From Saccopteryx bilineata (lineage: Eukaryota; Chordata; Mammalia; Chiroptera; Emballonuridae): 64,000 nt of DNA. This document shows, in pieces, positions 10,561-21,010 of this stretch (within the stretch, counting starts at the first letter, position 1; every line of letters starts with the position of its first letter). The notes below the pieces were generated by a model. That model was not told the DNA's origin. It was given only the letters and a program-made list of their open reading frames with translations, and ran no database searches. The DNA lies in assembly GCF_036850765.1 (NCBI RefSeq), contig NC_089493.1:299328349-299392348 (forward strand), in the 5' to 3' direction. A program made the position numbers and the translations under genes.

Positions 10561-11940
10561 CTTTCTTTTTTTCAGGGGCTTGCCCCTCTGTGAGCTGTTG
10601 GTGTGCACGCAGATATGTGACACTGAGCCTGCAGGCCGGGCAAGCTTCCGAACTGGGGGGCGTGCAGGCAGGATCGGGGACGAGAGGGCTCAGTTTCCTT
10701 CTCCGAGGAGTCCCAAATGGCACCAGGGCAGGGCAGGGCGGGGCTTGCCCCTCACAGGGTCACCGACCTGGGGACTTCCGTCTTCCATGTCCCTGCCTGC
10801 CGCCCCCGCCCGCTCATCCTTCCTCCCAGCCGCAAAATGGGACAAAGACGAGTCCGGGTCAGCGTCAGGGAACCAGGAATAGCCCCGTCCGATCACTGAC
10901 GGCCCCTGTCTTTCCTCAAGACTGTGCTCGCCGGGGGAAGAATGCCCGGCCTGACATGGATGTGGAATTCATTAGTGACACCGGTGACAGGTCATTTTGA
11001 GCCTTGATTTTTTTTTTTTTTCCCTTTTCCCTTCCGAGCCACTTGGACTCGGGTCCTGACGGTTGCCTCCACCTCTGTCCAGGGGCTGGAGAGATGTTTG
11101 ACAATGATCACTCCTCTGCAAATGGCCGTGTGTCATTGCAAAAGGGGGTCAGCAGAGAGACAGCTGCCCAAACCCCACGGATGGCAATGATTTGAGGGCC
11201 GGGAGGCGCGTGATGAACAGGACTTCACGCTTGGCAGCCGGGTTCCTCGCACTGGGGTGCACGGATTCGTTACCAGAGGCTGATGCTTTTGTACTGAAGG
11301 AATAACGTGACCCCCCCTCTGCCCCCACCCCCCTGCCCACCGTCATCCTCACAAACACTAGGCACTGCACGTTTTTAGAAAATTGAAATAGTTCTCCTCC
11401 GCAGCGTAAGAAAGGGGAGACGGGAGCTGAACGGCTCTTGACGACCGGGAGAATTAGTACCGAGGTAGGGATACGTTTGGTGATGTCAGTGAGCACTCGG
11501 AGAAAGCTCTGGGTGTGAGGCGGGCATCTCAGACCCATGAGTCCATCCTGAGGACAAATCGGAAGCATAGAACAGAGAATTCAGGGGGAAAAAAAACAAA
11601 CAAAAAAGACCCGTGTGGGAAGGTAGTCCGTGTTCAGCAAACGTGGCTTGGCGGAGTGAGTGAGGTGAGGCCGGATCGGGACTCTTCAATACACGTGATA
11701 GTTTATCTATGCAATTGTTTCAAGGGCATTAAGTTAAAAAACGAGGCCAATAGTTCAAGCCACACGCAAAACCTTCACGCGCAGTAAAAAGCGAAATAGA
11801 GACAAGCCCGCATCATTACGAGGACGCAGCAAATGATGTCTTTATCATCTTAGAGCAGAAAAACCCTTGCTAACCGACCAGAAAGAATTCAGCTGCGACT
11901 AACCCAAAGCGGTTAAAGGTGTGAGAACACGCCGCGCCAC
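10561..11940. other. No gene seen; unique sequence
   Basis: GC-rich to 10990, then more AT-rich. A small block at 11090-11165 (GACAATGATCACTCCTCTGC and following) could be a conserved element but is unsupported by comparison. The last 250 bp may be a decayed L1. Confidence 0.4.
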
Positions 11941-11950
11941 AAACAAAGTT

Positions 11951-12294
11951 AAAGCCTGACCGGGCGGTGGCGCAGTGGATAGAGCGTCAGACTGGGATGC
12001 GGAAGGACCCAGGTTCGAGACCCCGAGGTCGCCGGCTTGAGCGCGGGCTCATCTGGTTTGAGCAAAGCTCACCAGCTTGACCCCAACGTTGCTGGCTTGA
12101 GCAAGGGGTTACTTGGTCTGCTGTAGCCCCCTGGTCAAGGCACATATGAGGAATCAATCAATGAACAACTAAAGGTGCGACAACGAAGAATTGATGTTTC
12201 TCATCTCTCTCCCTTCCTGTCTGTCTCTCCTCATCTGTCCCTTTTTCTGTCTGCCCCTCTGTCTCTGTCACAAAAAAAATAAAATAAATATAAT
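11951..12294 (+). mobile_element. tRNA-derived SINE, bat family C, full length
   Basis: The head reads GGTGGCGCAGTGGATAGAGC (A box) and GGTTCGAGACC (B box), with a long body of 'gagcaa..gctggcttgag' repeats and a CT-rich stretch before an AAATAAAATAAAT tail. Target duplication AAACAAAGTT at 11941-11950 and 12295-12304. Confidence 0.93.
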
Positions 12295-12304
12295 AAACAA
12301 AGTT

Positions 12305-12450
12305 GGAGAGAAAGCCACACACAGAGAACAAACAGTATCATCGTGTAAAAGGCAGCGGCCTCAGGGTCATCATATATAAAGAACACCCACAAACCAATAA
12401 GAAAAAAGCCAACGACTCGGTTAAAACCAGAAAGGAAGTCCTTCATTTAC
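12305..12450 (+). mobile_element. Diverged L1 ORF2 fragment, sense
   Basis: The segment around 12370-12440 follows the remembered L1 ORF2 text 'tatataaagaactcctacaa...' with many changes. There is no open frame. The family C SINE at 11951 inserted at its left edge. Confidence 0.5.
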
Positions 12451-14159
12451 TCCTGCAGTGTATATATATTTTTTGGAGCATTTACGCTGCTAAGCGGCCA
12501 AGTTGGGGAAAGTCTATCTCACGCCATGAATCACCTGGAGACCTGACCTGGAGGCGAGTCTCACCAGCGTGGGGTTCGTCCCGAGTCGGAATAACCTCTC
12601 GTTTTCTTCTTGCGATAGCTGCTCTCTAGCTACCCGGTCGCCGTCGTATCCCCTCATCAGAGGTAGCTACTGCAGCCTTCCCTCTGAAAAGTAGATGTAC
12701 TTGTATTTTTAAAATTGAATTTAATTTATTATTATTAATTTTTTTTTTTTTTTTTTTTAGCAGAGAACCTTCTGCTAAAAAGCATAGAGCGTTCTGGTGC
12801 AGAGAAGAGGTCCTGTGTAGTCCTGCGTGGCCACCTGTGTGGCTCCCCATCAACGTGGTTAGTTAGAGCCCTCAGTCCTTTGGTCTGAACGGTCATCTCT
12901 CTCCCAGGGGAACTGTGCCCTGCGCCCCCAAGCTGCCACACGATGGCTCTGACCACCTTGTCTGCATGGCTGATCGGGCTTTTATTTCTCTGTGTGTGTG
13001 TGTGTTTTTATTATTTTTAAATTACGGGCAACATTCAGTATTCTTTTGTATTGGCTTCGGTATGGACAGCCTCACGGTCAGACAGACAACCAGAGACTTT
13101 GCACAGTGCCCCCCCCATGGGACTCTCAGTGCACACGGTTCTCACAACAGTATTGATGCTGTTTGACATCCCTGGTGTGGGACCGGGCTTTTAAACTTCA
13201 GAAATACCCACGGCTCGTTCTCCTCGGAGAACCAAGCTAGGAGCACCACCGCCTTAGTCCCCGACTCCGGGCGGGTCTGCCGTGGCCCCTACGGGTCACC
13301 GTCTCAAAGCGACTTTTTATGCAAAAGCCGGATCAGCTAACGCACACGGCGGGGAAACGTGACGGGTCCCGCAGAAGCTGTGCAAAGGCCCTGAGGCCGG
13401 GCACTTCACGTTGGACGGTGCTCGGCGGCTAGAACTCAAGGCTGCACGCCGGTGGAAACACGAACCGGCCTGATTTCTCTGGGAAGAGAAACCGGTGCGA
13501 GCCACTGAGCATCGGAAAATGGGACCCCGTGTCCTTTGAGACGCCGAGTCCACTGCTAAGATCCTATTTTAAAAAGGCCAGCGGAGTCAAGCAAGCTGTG
13601 TTCACTGCTCGGGCCAGGACAGTGACCAGCTGGAAAGTAAGATAATAAAAGAAAAAAGTGTGTGTCTGTGTGTGGGGGGTGACGTTTAATTAAATGACGC
13701 CGTGTCGTCAAAGGGAAGAATGCACGTTTGTTGAAATGATGTTTCAGAAAAACACTCCCCGCCCCCAACCAAAAACACGGCGTCATTTTAGAAAGGTGCA
13801 GCGATTTTGTAGAAAGGCGAGAAGACTCCTTGGAACATAAATACAATCCTTCTGGGCAGGTGGGTGTTGGGATGGGCTATTCCTCCCCACGGACTATGTG
13901 TGTCTTGCTTGGAGAATCCGGGGCTCTTCCGGGTAGGTTTTATTGATTTTGTTCTAAGATGTGGGGCCCTTTATTGTTTATATCTGTTTGTGTTTTGGAG
14001 ACTCCTTGCCTCACAGCAGTGCTGGTCCTCGGGGCTGAAGACAAACGGTAGGAATTGGGAGAAATCTCTCTCCTGCGTCCCCGAGAGAGGCGGGCGGCCC
14101 CATGGTTGCTAGTCTCCGTGAGCGCAGAAGGCTGCGTGGACTACATCGGGAGGGAAGCG
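12451..14159. other. No gene seen; unique sequence with short simple repeats
   Basis: Contains an A/T run at 12727-12758 and a TG run near 12992. I recognise no exon or repeat family. Confidence 0.45.
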
Positions 14160-14965
14160 CCTTTTTGCCGTGGACGGAGCGATAATGACGGTTTTCCTGA
14201 GATGGGCCGTGGCTGACTTGTCTCCCCTCAGAATCCGAGAGCCCGGATCCTGTACGAACTGGCTTGATTTTCTTCTGAAGAGAAACTACTGGAGCTTCCT
14301 GCAGAAACTTTTTTATTTTTTGGGGGTGAAAAAATCACTCCCAATCACACATCTTTCTCTCCCTCACCTGCCCCGACTCTCAAAGCCCATTTGGACTCTG
14401 CCCGCGCGCCGCGGAGAAAACCCGGCTAATCGGTCTCCTTGGGCCCCGAGAGTCCCCGGGAATTACGGCTGGTGGAGATTTCATCGGAACGGTAAACTCA
14501 TCTGCAAGTCCCCCGAGGAGACGGGTCAGGAAGAATCCCCCCAAATCACAGGAAAACGCTGTAGTCATTTTCTGCGTCGGGGACGAACACAAAGCAATTG
14601 GTTTCCAAGGGTTTCCTGGCACGGAGGTGGCCGTGAGGAGGGAGGAGGCTGTGTGTGTGTGTGTGTGTGTGTATGTGTGTATGTGTGTGTGCACACGCAT
14701 CTGGAAGTGGTGCCGCCCGCACGGGGGAGGCGTGGGGAGAGTTAAATAATGAAATGAGGGGGCCGGGAGGCTTTGGAACAGGGCCATTAAAACCCGAAAC
14801 GCTGGAGGCGGCGGGCGCCCTGCCCCTGGACTTTGGAAATCTGGTGCGAATCTGACACAGACCTGTTTCAATTACCCTCCAGGGCAGAGGGTAAGTCACA
14901 TTCCTGAAATCCTGCCGTTTTAATTGATGGGTAGAGCTTTGTTGGAGATGATAGAATAGGGCCAC
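14160..14965. promoter_or_regulatory. Candidate upstream regulatory block about 22 kb before SHOX
   Basis: Non-repetitive sequence with embedded motifs AGCGATAATGACGG, GTTAAATAATGAAATGAG, CCATTAAAACCCG, TTTCAATTACCCTCC and GTTTTAATTGATGGG, interrupted by a TG repeat at 14650-14692. The TAAT/ATTA-rich pieces set in GC-rich DNA resemble homeobox-gene enhancers. Human SHOX has upstream limb enhancers (CNE-2, CNE-3, CNE-5), but I cannot assign this block to any of them. Confidence 0.35.
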
Positions 14966-15217
14966 ATTTGATTGTGTGTGTGTGTGTGTGGCACCGGGTG
15001 CTGGCAATACCTCTGTGTTCCTTTCTCCAAATCACACGGGGGGAGAGGGGACCCCATGTCTAAGACCCCCCTTCCTATGAAAGGCTCACGAGACCGCATT
15101 GGGGGGGTGATCACAGGGCTGGACGGGGCGTGGGCGGGGACGGGGGGGGGGAAGAGAGGTGACCTGTGGGGACACGCGGTGACTTTTTTTTGGGGGGGGG
15201 GTGATGCACCAGTTCTG
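14966..15217. other. TG run and G-rich unique sequence
   Basis: A TG repeat at 14973-14990 and G-runs at 15140-15203. No gene seen. Confidence 0.6.
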
Positions 15218-15302
15218 ACATCAACTCTGACAATGGTTTGCACCACTACACTCCACTGTCCACAGACCTGTCCCCCCTTAATCATGGTCGACGAGGCTGC
15301 GT
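15218..15302 (+). repeat. Copy 1 of an unnamed dispersed repeat of about 80 bp
   Basis: Shares TCTGACAATGGTTTGCACCA and the following 60 bp with 17777-17853 at roughly 90% identity, same orientation. I do not recognise the family. Confidence 0.75.
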
Positions 15303-15751
15303 GAAAACCAACATCAAAGGGACAGACGGAGAAACCACGGAACAGGAGGAGTAAGTCTCAGTAGATCGCCACCCTTTTCCGACGAGGAGGCGAGAGGCAC
15401 AGACACAAGTGACCGGGACATCGGAGCGGCCGTCACGCCCGGCGAGTCCCCATCACCCTCACATCTGTCCCATTCCGTGCGGGGCGCCCCGGGGGGCGGG
15501 ATGGTGACAGTCCACGGGGCCCCCGTGGTTTTCAGAGCTCTTCCGTGGCTTTGCTGGGCGCGTGTGTTGGTAAGCAGGGGAGTCCCCGGGTTTTAACTTC
15601 CCCGAACCAACCAACCCCAGACCGTGTTCAATAAAGACCATTTCGTGGTGTGAAACCGTAACCACTGTCAGAAATTCTGACTCACGGGGGGTGACGGGGG
15701 GAATCACACCCAGGTTTTGCCATTGTGGGCTTCATTTTAAATCCCAGTGAT
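15303..15751. other. No gene or named repeat seen
   Basis: Unique sequence preceding a SINE. Confidence 0.5.
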
Positions 15752-15947
15752 GGCCTGACCTGTGGTGGCACAGTGGATAAAGTGTCAACCTGGAAACGCT
15801 GAGGTCACCGGTTCAAAACCCTGGGCTTGCCTGGTCAAAGCACATATGGGAGTTGATGCTTTCTGCTCCTCCCCCCTTCTCTCTCTCTCTTTCTCTCTCT
15901 CCTCTCTATAATGAATAAATAAAATCTTAAAAAAAAATAAAATAAAC
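15752..15947 (+). mobile_element. tRNA-derived SINE, bat family B
   Basis: A short SINE with head CCTGACCTGTGGTGGCACAG, B-box-like GGTTCAAAACC, then 'cacatatgggagttgatgct', a CT-rich stretch and an AATAAATAAAA tail. Target duplication CCCAGTGAT at 15743-15751 and 15948-15956. Confidence 0.92.
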
Positions 15948-15956
15948 CCCAGTGAT

Positions 15957-16480
15957 AACGTCCAGTGGCCCACAACCTGAAGGACTCCACTCCGGACGCT
16001 GAGGACGAATCCTAAAGCTGCCTTCTAATTTTTATTTTTTTTCAGTTTTTCTGTTGCGGAATCTCTCTGTCTGGAAGCTGAGTGACGCAGGACAGAGAAT
16101 ACAGCTGTTGTACCCGAGAGCCATTGCCGCGGCTGTGTCGGGAAGACTCATAAAGCTGTTTAAACTAGAACCCCCCCACACACACACACACCCCGTTTTC
16201 AAGGTGAGTGAAGGTTTGAGTCCGCATGCCCGGTGGCCGGTGGCTGACCGTGTTCAGAGTCCGGGAGACGCAGGTTTGTGCGTGTGCAAAAAACAGGCTT
16301 AAGGGGGGGAAAAAAAAAACCCTCCCGGTTCGGATCAAATGAAGAAAGCGGGAGATTCGGGACAAAACGCAGAACGGGAGACGACAGTTTGCATTTCAGA
16401 ATTCTGACCGTTGTACACGTTGGAATTTTAACCCCTGATCTGACGTATCATCGGTGGACGCCTTCTTCCGTTTGCTGCCA
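15957..16480. other. No gene or named repeat seen
   Basis: Unique sequence with a short AC run near 16178 and an A-run near 16310. Confidence 0.45.
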
Positions 16481-16481
16481 G

Positions 16482-17250
16482 GCACCGTGGAAAGCGGCGT
16501 GGATTTCCTTCAAGAGATTAAAAGTGGGCCTGACCTGTGGTGGCACCGTGGATAGAGCGTCAACCTGGAAATGCTGAGGTCGCCGGTTCAAAACCCTGGG
16601 CTTGCCTGGTCAAGGCACATATGGGAGTTGATGCTTCCAGCTCCTCCCCCTTCTCTCTCTCTCTGTCTCTCCTCTCTAAAATGAATAAATAAATAAAAAT
16701 TAAAAAAATATATATATAAAAAAAGAAAAGAAATTAAAAATGGAGTTGCTTTATGACCCAGCAATCCCACTTCTGGGAATATATTCTAAGAATCGTGAAA
16801 CACTGATTTGAAAGAACACACACACTACCCTATGTTCATTGCAGCATTATTTACAATAACCAAGATCAGGAACACACCCCAAGTGTCTATAAGTAGATGA
16901 GTGGGTAAAAAAAAAAAAGCCATGGGCCATTTATACAATGGAATACTACGCAGCCATGAAAAAGAAAAGGCAATCTTACTTACCCTTTGTGACAGCACGG
17001 ATGGACCCGCAGAGCCTTGTATCAAGAGACATAAGTAAGTCAGAGAAAGACACGGAACGTACGATCTCACTGACACGTGGAATCGAAGAGACAAAAATCC
17101 ATAAACAAATCAAACAGAAACAGACTCATAGACACAGAGAACAGAGGGTCAGCACAAGAGAGGAGGCTGAAGGTCCCGGTGACTGAGGTCAAGGAAGTGA
17201 GAAGCATGGATGGGACGGGTGGTTATACAACAGTCACAGGACGTCAGTCA
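16482..17250 (+). mobile_element. L1 3' region relic, split by a SINE
   Basis: Sense-strand landmarks of mammalian L1 ORF2 end and 3' region appear in order: 'gacccagcaatcccacttctgg', 'cattgcagcattatttacaat', 'caatggaatactacgcagcc', 'gtcagagaaagacac', 'cagaaacagactcatagac'. The part left of the SINE (16482-16527) also reads as L1. The frame is broken, so no protein is expected. Confidence 0.85.
16528..16729 (+). mobile_element. tRNA-derived SINE, bat family B, nested in L1
   Basis: The same family as 15752. Flanked by imperfect target duplications GAGATTAAAAGTGG (16514-16527) and GAAATTAAAAATGG (16730-16743), which lie in the L1 text. The L1 is therefore older than this insertion. Confidence 0.88.
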
Positions 17251-17776
17251 TGACCTTGGGTGGGGCCAGGTGGTCCTCAACTTACAGGGGAAACACTTCT
17301 TAAATTACACAAACCCCCGACGGCCGGGCTGCGAGCCTGAGACGGAACGAATGCAATATGGAATGTCAGCCGTGAGCAAAAGGTAAAATTCAAACAATCT
17401 GAGCGTAGGATGCATCGTGGGGAACCGAGGTCGTTGGTCATTCTCGGACAGTTCAGCTGCCACTGAGTTCTCACTGGGCGATGGTCCTTAACTAAATATG
17501 TCTTTACAGTGCTGGAGGGAAGGTGCAGCCCAGAGTCCGTGGCACCCGTCCGGGGAAACCCTGCCCTCCGAGAACACAGAGGGGCTTCCCCGGTCACCAC
17601 TGGTCTCCTTCAGCTGCGGTGTCCAAACTCCAGTTCCCTGAACGCGGCTTTGCATCCAGGGAAGGGCGTTGAGATGGCAGTGGGAAGGTTGCTTCCGGCA
17701 TCCGGAAGCACACACAAAATCTGCAACTGTTCAGAGGAGTTTAAAGCAGGGTAATAAGTACAAACACACACCCACA
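17251..17776. other. No gene or named repeat seen
   Basis: May include the decayed 3' tail of the preceding L1 up to about 17300. The remainder is unique. Confidence 0.4.
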
Positions 17777-17853
17777 ATAATCTGACAATGGTTTGCACCA
17801 CTCCACTCCACTGTCCAGAGACCTGTCCCCCTTAATTATGGTTGATGAGGCTG
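17777..17853 (+). repeat. Copy 2 of an unnamed dispersed repeat of about 80 bp
   Basis: See 15218-15302. This copy directly abuts the following LTR relic. Confidence 0.75.
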
Positions 17854-17854
17854 T

Positions 17855-18700
17855 ATGTCATAGGCTGAACTGTGTCTTGCAATTCTCATGTAGAAGCCCT
17901 GATCCCCAGGACCTCAGAGTGGGGCTGTGTTAGGAGACGGGGCTACAAAGAGTAACATGAGGTCACTAGAGAGGTCCTGACCCCACAGAACGGAGGTCTT
18001 TATGAGAAGAGGAGGTGAGGACACAGACACACACAGAGGGACGGCCGTGTGAGGACCCGGGGAGGAGACACAGACACACACAGAGGGACGGCTGTGTGAG
18101 GACCCGGGGAGGAGACACAGACACACACAGAGGGACGGCCGTGTGAGGACCCGGGGAGGAGACACAGACACACACAGAGGGACGGACGTGTGAGGATCCG
18201 GAGAGGAGACGCAGACACACACAGAGGGACGGCCGTATGAGGACCCGGGGAGGAGACGCAGACACACACAGAGGGACGGCCGTGTGAGGATCCGGAGAGG
18301 AGACGCAGACACACACAGAGGGACGGCCGTGTGAGGACCCGGGGAGGAGACGCAGACACACACAGAGGGACGGACGTGTGAGGACCCGGGGAGGAGACGC
18401 AGACACACACAGAGGGACGGCTGTGTGAGGACCTGGGGAGGAGACGCAGACACACACAGAGGGACGGCCGTGTGAGGACCCGGGGAGGAGACACAGACAC
18501 ACACAGAGGGACGGCTGTGTGAGGACCCGGGGAGGAGACACAGACACACACAGAGGGACGGCCGTGTGAGGACCTGGGGAGGAGACGGCTGTCTGCACGC
18601 CCAGGAGAGAGGCTTCAGGGGGACCCAGCCCTGCCCGCACCGGGGGTCTCAGACTCCAGCCCCCAGGACTGGGGGACACAAATGTCTGGGGTCTCTTGTT
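17855..18700 (+). mobile_element. MLT1-type LTR relic containing an expanded minisatellite
   Basis: The left part reads as an MLT1 LTR: 'ggctgaactgtgtcttgc', 'gaggtcactagagaggtcctgacc' and 'gtctttatgagaagagga'. The right part (about 18590-18700) returns to LTR-like text with 'ggtctcagactccagccccc'. Between them the LTR segment that normally reads 'acacagacacacacagaggga' once is amplified about 12 times. The LTR is non-coding. Confidence 0.65.
18012..18590. repeat. 47-bp minisatellite, about 12 copies
   Basis: The unit begins GGAGGAGACACAGACACACA and ends GAGGACCCGG, with starts at 18061, 18108, 18155 and so on. Variants are C/T in GGCCGTG, ACACAG versus ACGCAG, and GATCCGGAGA. As 47 is not a multiple of three, all three antisense frames stay open across it and give 183-237-residue artefacts. 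Confidence 0.95.
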
Positions 18701-18899
18701 ACTGGAGCCTGAACACAGTGAACCTCCTGTTCCCCGAGGCTGACGTGGAGGTCACTGTGGCACAGTGATGACTTCTTCCTAGTTTTCCTCTGGAAAATGG
18801 GGGTTGGCCGTGTGGGGTGGGACCCCTGTGTGCCATACCGGCCTCATTTAACGGGGGTGACGACACCCACGCAGAAGGCTCCCCATGTCTGAAGCTCTG
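18701..18899. other. Unique sequence between two LTR relics
   Basis: No gene or repeat identified. Confidence 0.5.
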
Positions 18900-19813
18900 C
18901 CCTCCCCGAGACGGGGGTCTGTGTAGCTGGGACCCTGGGGAGAGATTGAGGCTCAGAGGAGGTCGTCAGGGTGTGGTCCCAGGATGGGGTCAGTGTCCTT
19001 ACGGGAAGAAGAGACCAAAGCGCTCTCTCTCTCTCTCTCTCTCCCTCTCTCTCTCCCTCTCTCTCTGTCTCTCTCTCTCCCTCTTTCTCTCCCTCTCTCT
19101 CTCTGTCTCTCTCTGTCTCTCTCTCTCTCCCTCTTTCTCTCTCTCCCTCTCTCTCTCCCTCTTTCTCTCCCTCTCTCTCCCTCTCTCTCCCTCTCTCTCT
19201 CCCTCTTTCTCGCTCTCTCTCTCTCTCCCCCTCTCTCTCCCTCTTTCTCTCTCTCCCTCTTTCTCGCTCTCTGTCTCTCTCCCTCTCTCTCTCTCTCTGT
19301 CTCCCTCTCTCTCTCTGTCTCCCTCTCTCTCTCTGTCTCTCTCCCTCTCTCTCTCCTTCTCTCTCTCTCTCTCCCTCTCTCTCTCTCTCCCTCTCTCTCT
19401 CTGTCTCTCTGTCTCTCTCTCCCTCTTTCTCTCCCTCTCTCTCTCTCCCTCTCTCTCTGTCTCTCTGTCTCTCTCTCTCCCTCTTTCTCTCCCTCTCTCT
19501 CTCTGTCTCTCTCTGTCTCTCTCTCTCTCCCTCTTTCTCTCTCTCTCTCCCTCTCTCTCTTCCTCTTTCTCTCCCTCTCTCTCTCTTTCTCTCCCTCTCT
19601 CTCTGTCTCTCTCTCCCTCTTTCTCTCTCTCTCCCTCTCTCTCCCTCTCTCTCTCCCTCTTTCTCGCTCTCTCTCTCTCCCCCTCTCTCTCCCTCTTTCT
19701 CTCTCTCCCTCTCTCTCTCCCTCTTTCTCGCTCTCTCTCTCTCTCCCTCTCTCTTTGTCTCTCTCTGTCTCTCTCCCTCTCTCTGTCTCTCTCCCTTTCT
19801 CTCTCTCTCTCTC

Positions 19814-19857
<44 letters not shown>

Positions 19858-19990
19858 ACCTGTGAAGACGCAGGGAGAAGGTGACCGTGAGCAAGGCGGA
19901 AAGAGAGCAGTCAGCAGGGCCAACCCATGAGGACACCTTGACCACAGCCCAAGCTCCCCGAGATAGCGCCTTGCACCGGGTGAACCCCAA
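18900..19990 (+). mobile_element. Second MLT1-like LTR relic, host of the CT tract
   Basis: Text before the CT tract ('ggatggggtcagtgtccttacggg', 'aagaagagaccaaagcg') and after it ('cctgtgaagacgcagggagaagg', 'ggacaccttgacca') fits the two halves of an MLT1-type LTR subfamily that carries a short CT run at this point. The family assignment is from memory. Confidence 0.5.
19023..19853. repeat. 830-bp CT-rich polypyrimidine tract
   Basis: Nearly pure CTCTCTCC/CTCTTTCTC/CTGTCTCT repeats with the purines on the complement. The tract can in principle adopt triplex structure. Every long open frame in it (293-446 residues, S/L-, E/R- or R/E-rich) is an artefact. Confidence 0.97.
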
Positions 19991-20410
19991 CTTCTGTGCT
20001 CGGTCGCTGGGGACCCTCCCCTGGGCGACGTAGACACGGACCACCACCTCACTGTTCCGGGACCAGATGTCCAAGATCAAGGTGAGCAGGGCGGGTTCTT
20101 CCCAGGTTCCGAAGGGCGGGGTGGGAGGGTGGGGGGCATCCACACTGTGTAGACACATCATCCAGACCCCTGTCCCCACGTCCGCATGGACTTCTCTCCC
20201 GGTGCGGTCCGTCCTGTGAGACGCCTGAGCATCTTGCCCATGGCTTGTCCCTGAGCCTGGCTCTTTGTCCTGCTGGGCAGCCAGCGGCCTCACGGCTTAG
20301 GAAGGAGCCCCACCGTTGTGTCCCATGAGCACGAGGGTCCCGCAAAGCTGTCCTAACCCTGCCAGCCGGGTCCCCGCCTGCCTTCTCACCCAAAGGCGAC
20401 GGCAACGTTT
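19991..20410. other. No gene or named repeat seen
   Basis: Unique GC-rich sequence. Confidence 0.5.
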
Positions 20411-20426
20411 CAGAAAGGTGGCTCCC

Positions 20427-20806
20427 GGCCCTGGCCGGTTGGCTCAGCGGTAGAGCGTCGGCCTGGCGTGCAGGAGTCCCGGGTTCGATTCCCGGCCAGG
20501 GCACACAGGAGAAGCGCCCATCTGCTTCTCCACCCCTCCCCCTCTCCTTCCTCTCTGTCTCTCTCTTCCCCTCCCGCAGCCGAGGCTCCATTGGAGCAAA
20601 GATGGCCCGGGCGCTGGGGATGGCTCTGTGGCCTCTGCCTCAGGCGCTAGAGTGGCTCTGGTCACAACAGAGCGACGCCCCAGATGGGCAGAGCATCACC
20701 CCCTGGTGGGCGTGCCGGGTGGATCCCCGTGGGGTGCATGCGGGAGTCTGTCTGTCTGCCTCCCTGTTTCCAGCTTCAGAAAAAAAAAAAAAAAAAAAAA
20801 AAAAAA
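20427..20806 (+). mobile_element. tRNA-derived SINE, bat family A, left half of a compound SINE
   Basis: A complete family A copy with a long A-run. Its left target duplication CAGAAAGGTGGCTCCC (20411-20426) has its partner only after the following family B SINE, at 20995-21010. Confidence 0.93.
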
Positions 20807-20810
20807 CAAC

Positions 20811-20994
20811 GCCTGACCTGTGGTGGCGCAGTGGATAAAGCGTCGACCTGGAAATGCTGAGGTCGCCGGTTCAAAACCCTGGGCCTGCCTGGTCAAGGCA
20901 CATATGGGAGTTGATGCTTCCAGCTCCTCCCCCCTTCTCTCTACCTCTCTCTCTCCTCTCTAAAAATGAATAAATAAAAAATTTAAAAAAAATA
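20811..20994 (+). mobile_element. tRNA-derived SINE, bat family B, right half of a compound SINE
   Basis: A complete family B copy that begins directly after the A-run of the family A SINE, both in the same orientation and inside one 16-bp target duplication. It either landed in the A-tail or was mobilised together with it. Confidence 0.93.
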
Positions 20995-21010
20995 CAGAAA
21001 GGTGGCTCCC

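Noticed and set aside
17914..18679. Three antisense open frames of 183-237 residues with cysteine/serine-rich repeats
   Set aside because: They read the 47-bp minisatellite; because 47 is not a multiple of 3, the same peptide types cycle through all frames.
18817..20293. Open frames of 293-446 residues on both strands across the CT tract
   Set aside because: Pure translations of CT/GA simple repeats (S/L-rich or E/R-rich). Nearly every frame is open, and there is no domain or splice evidence.
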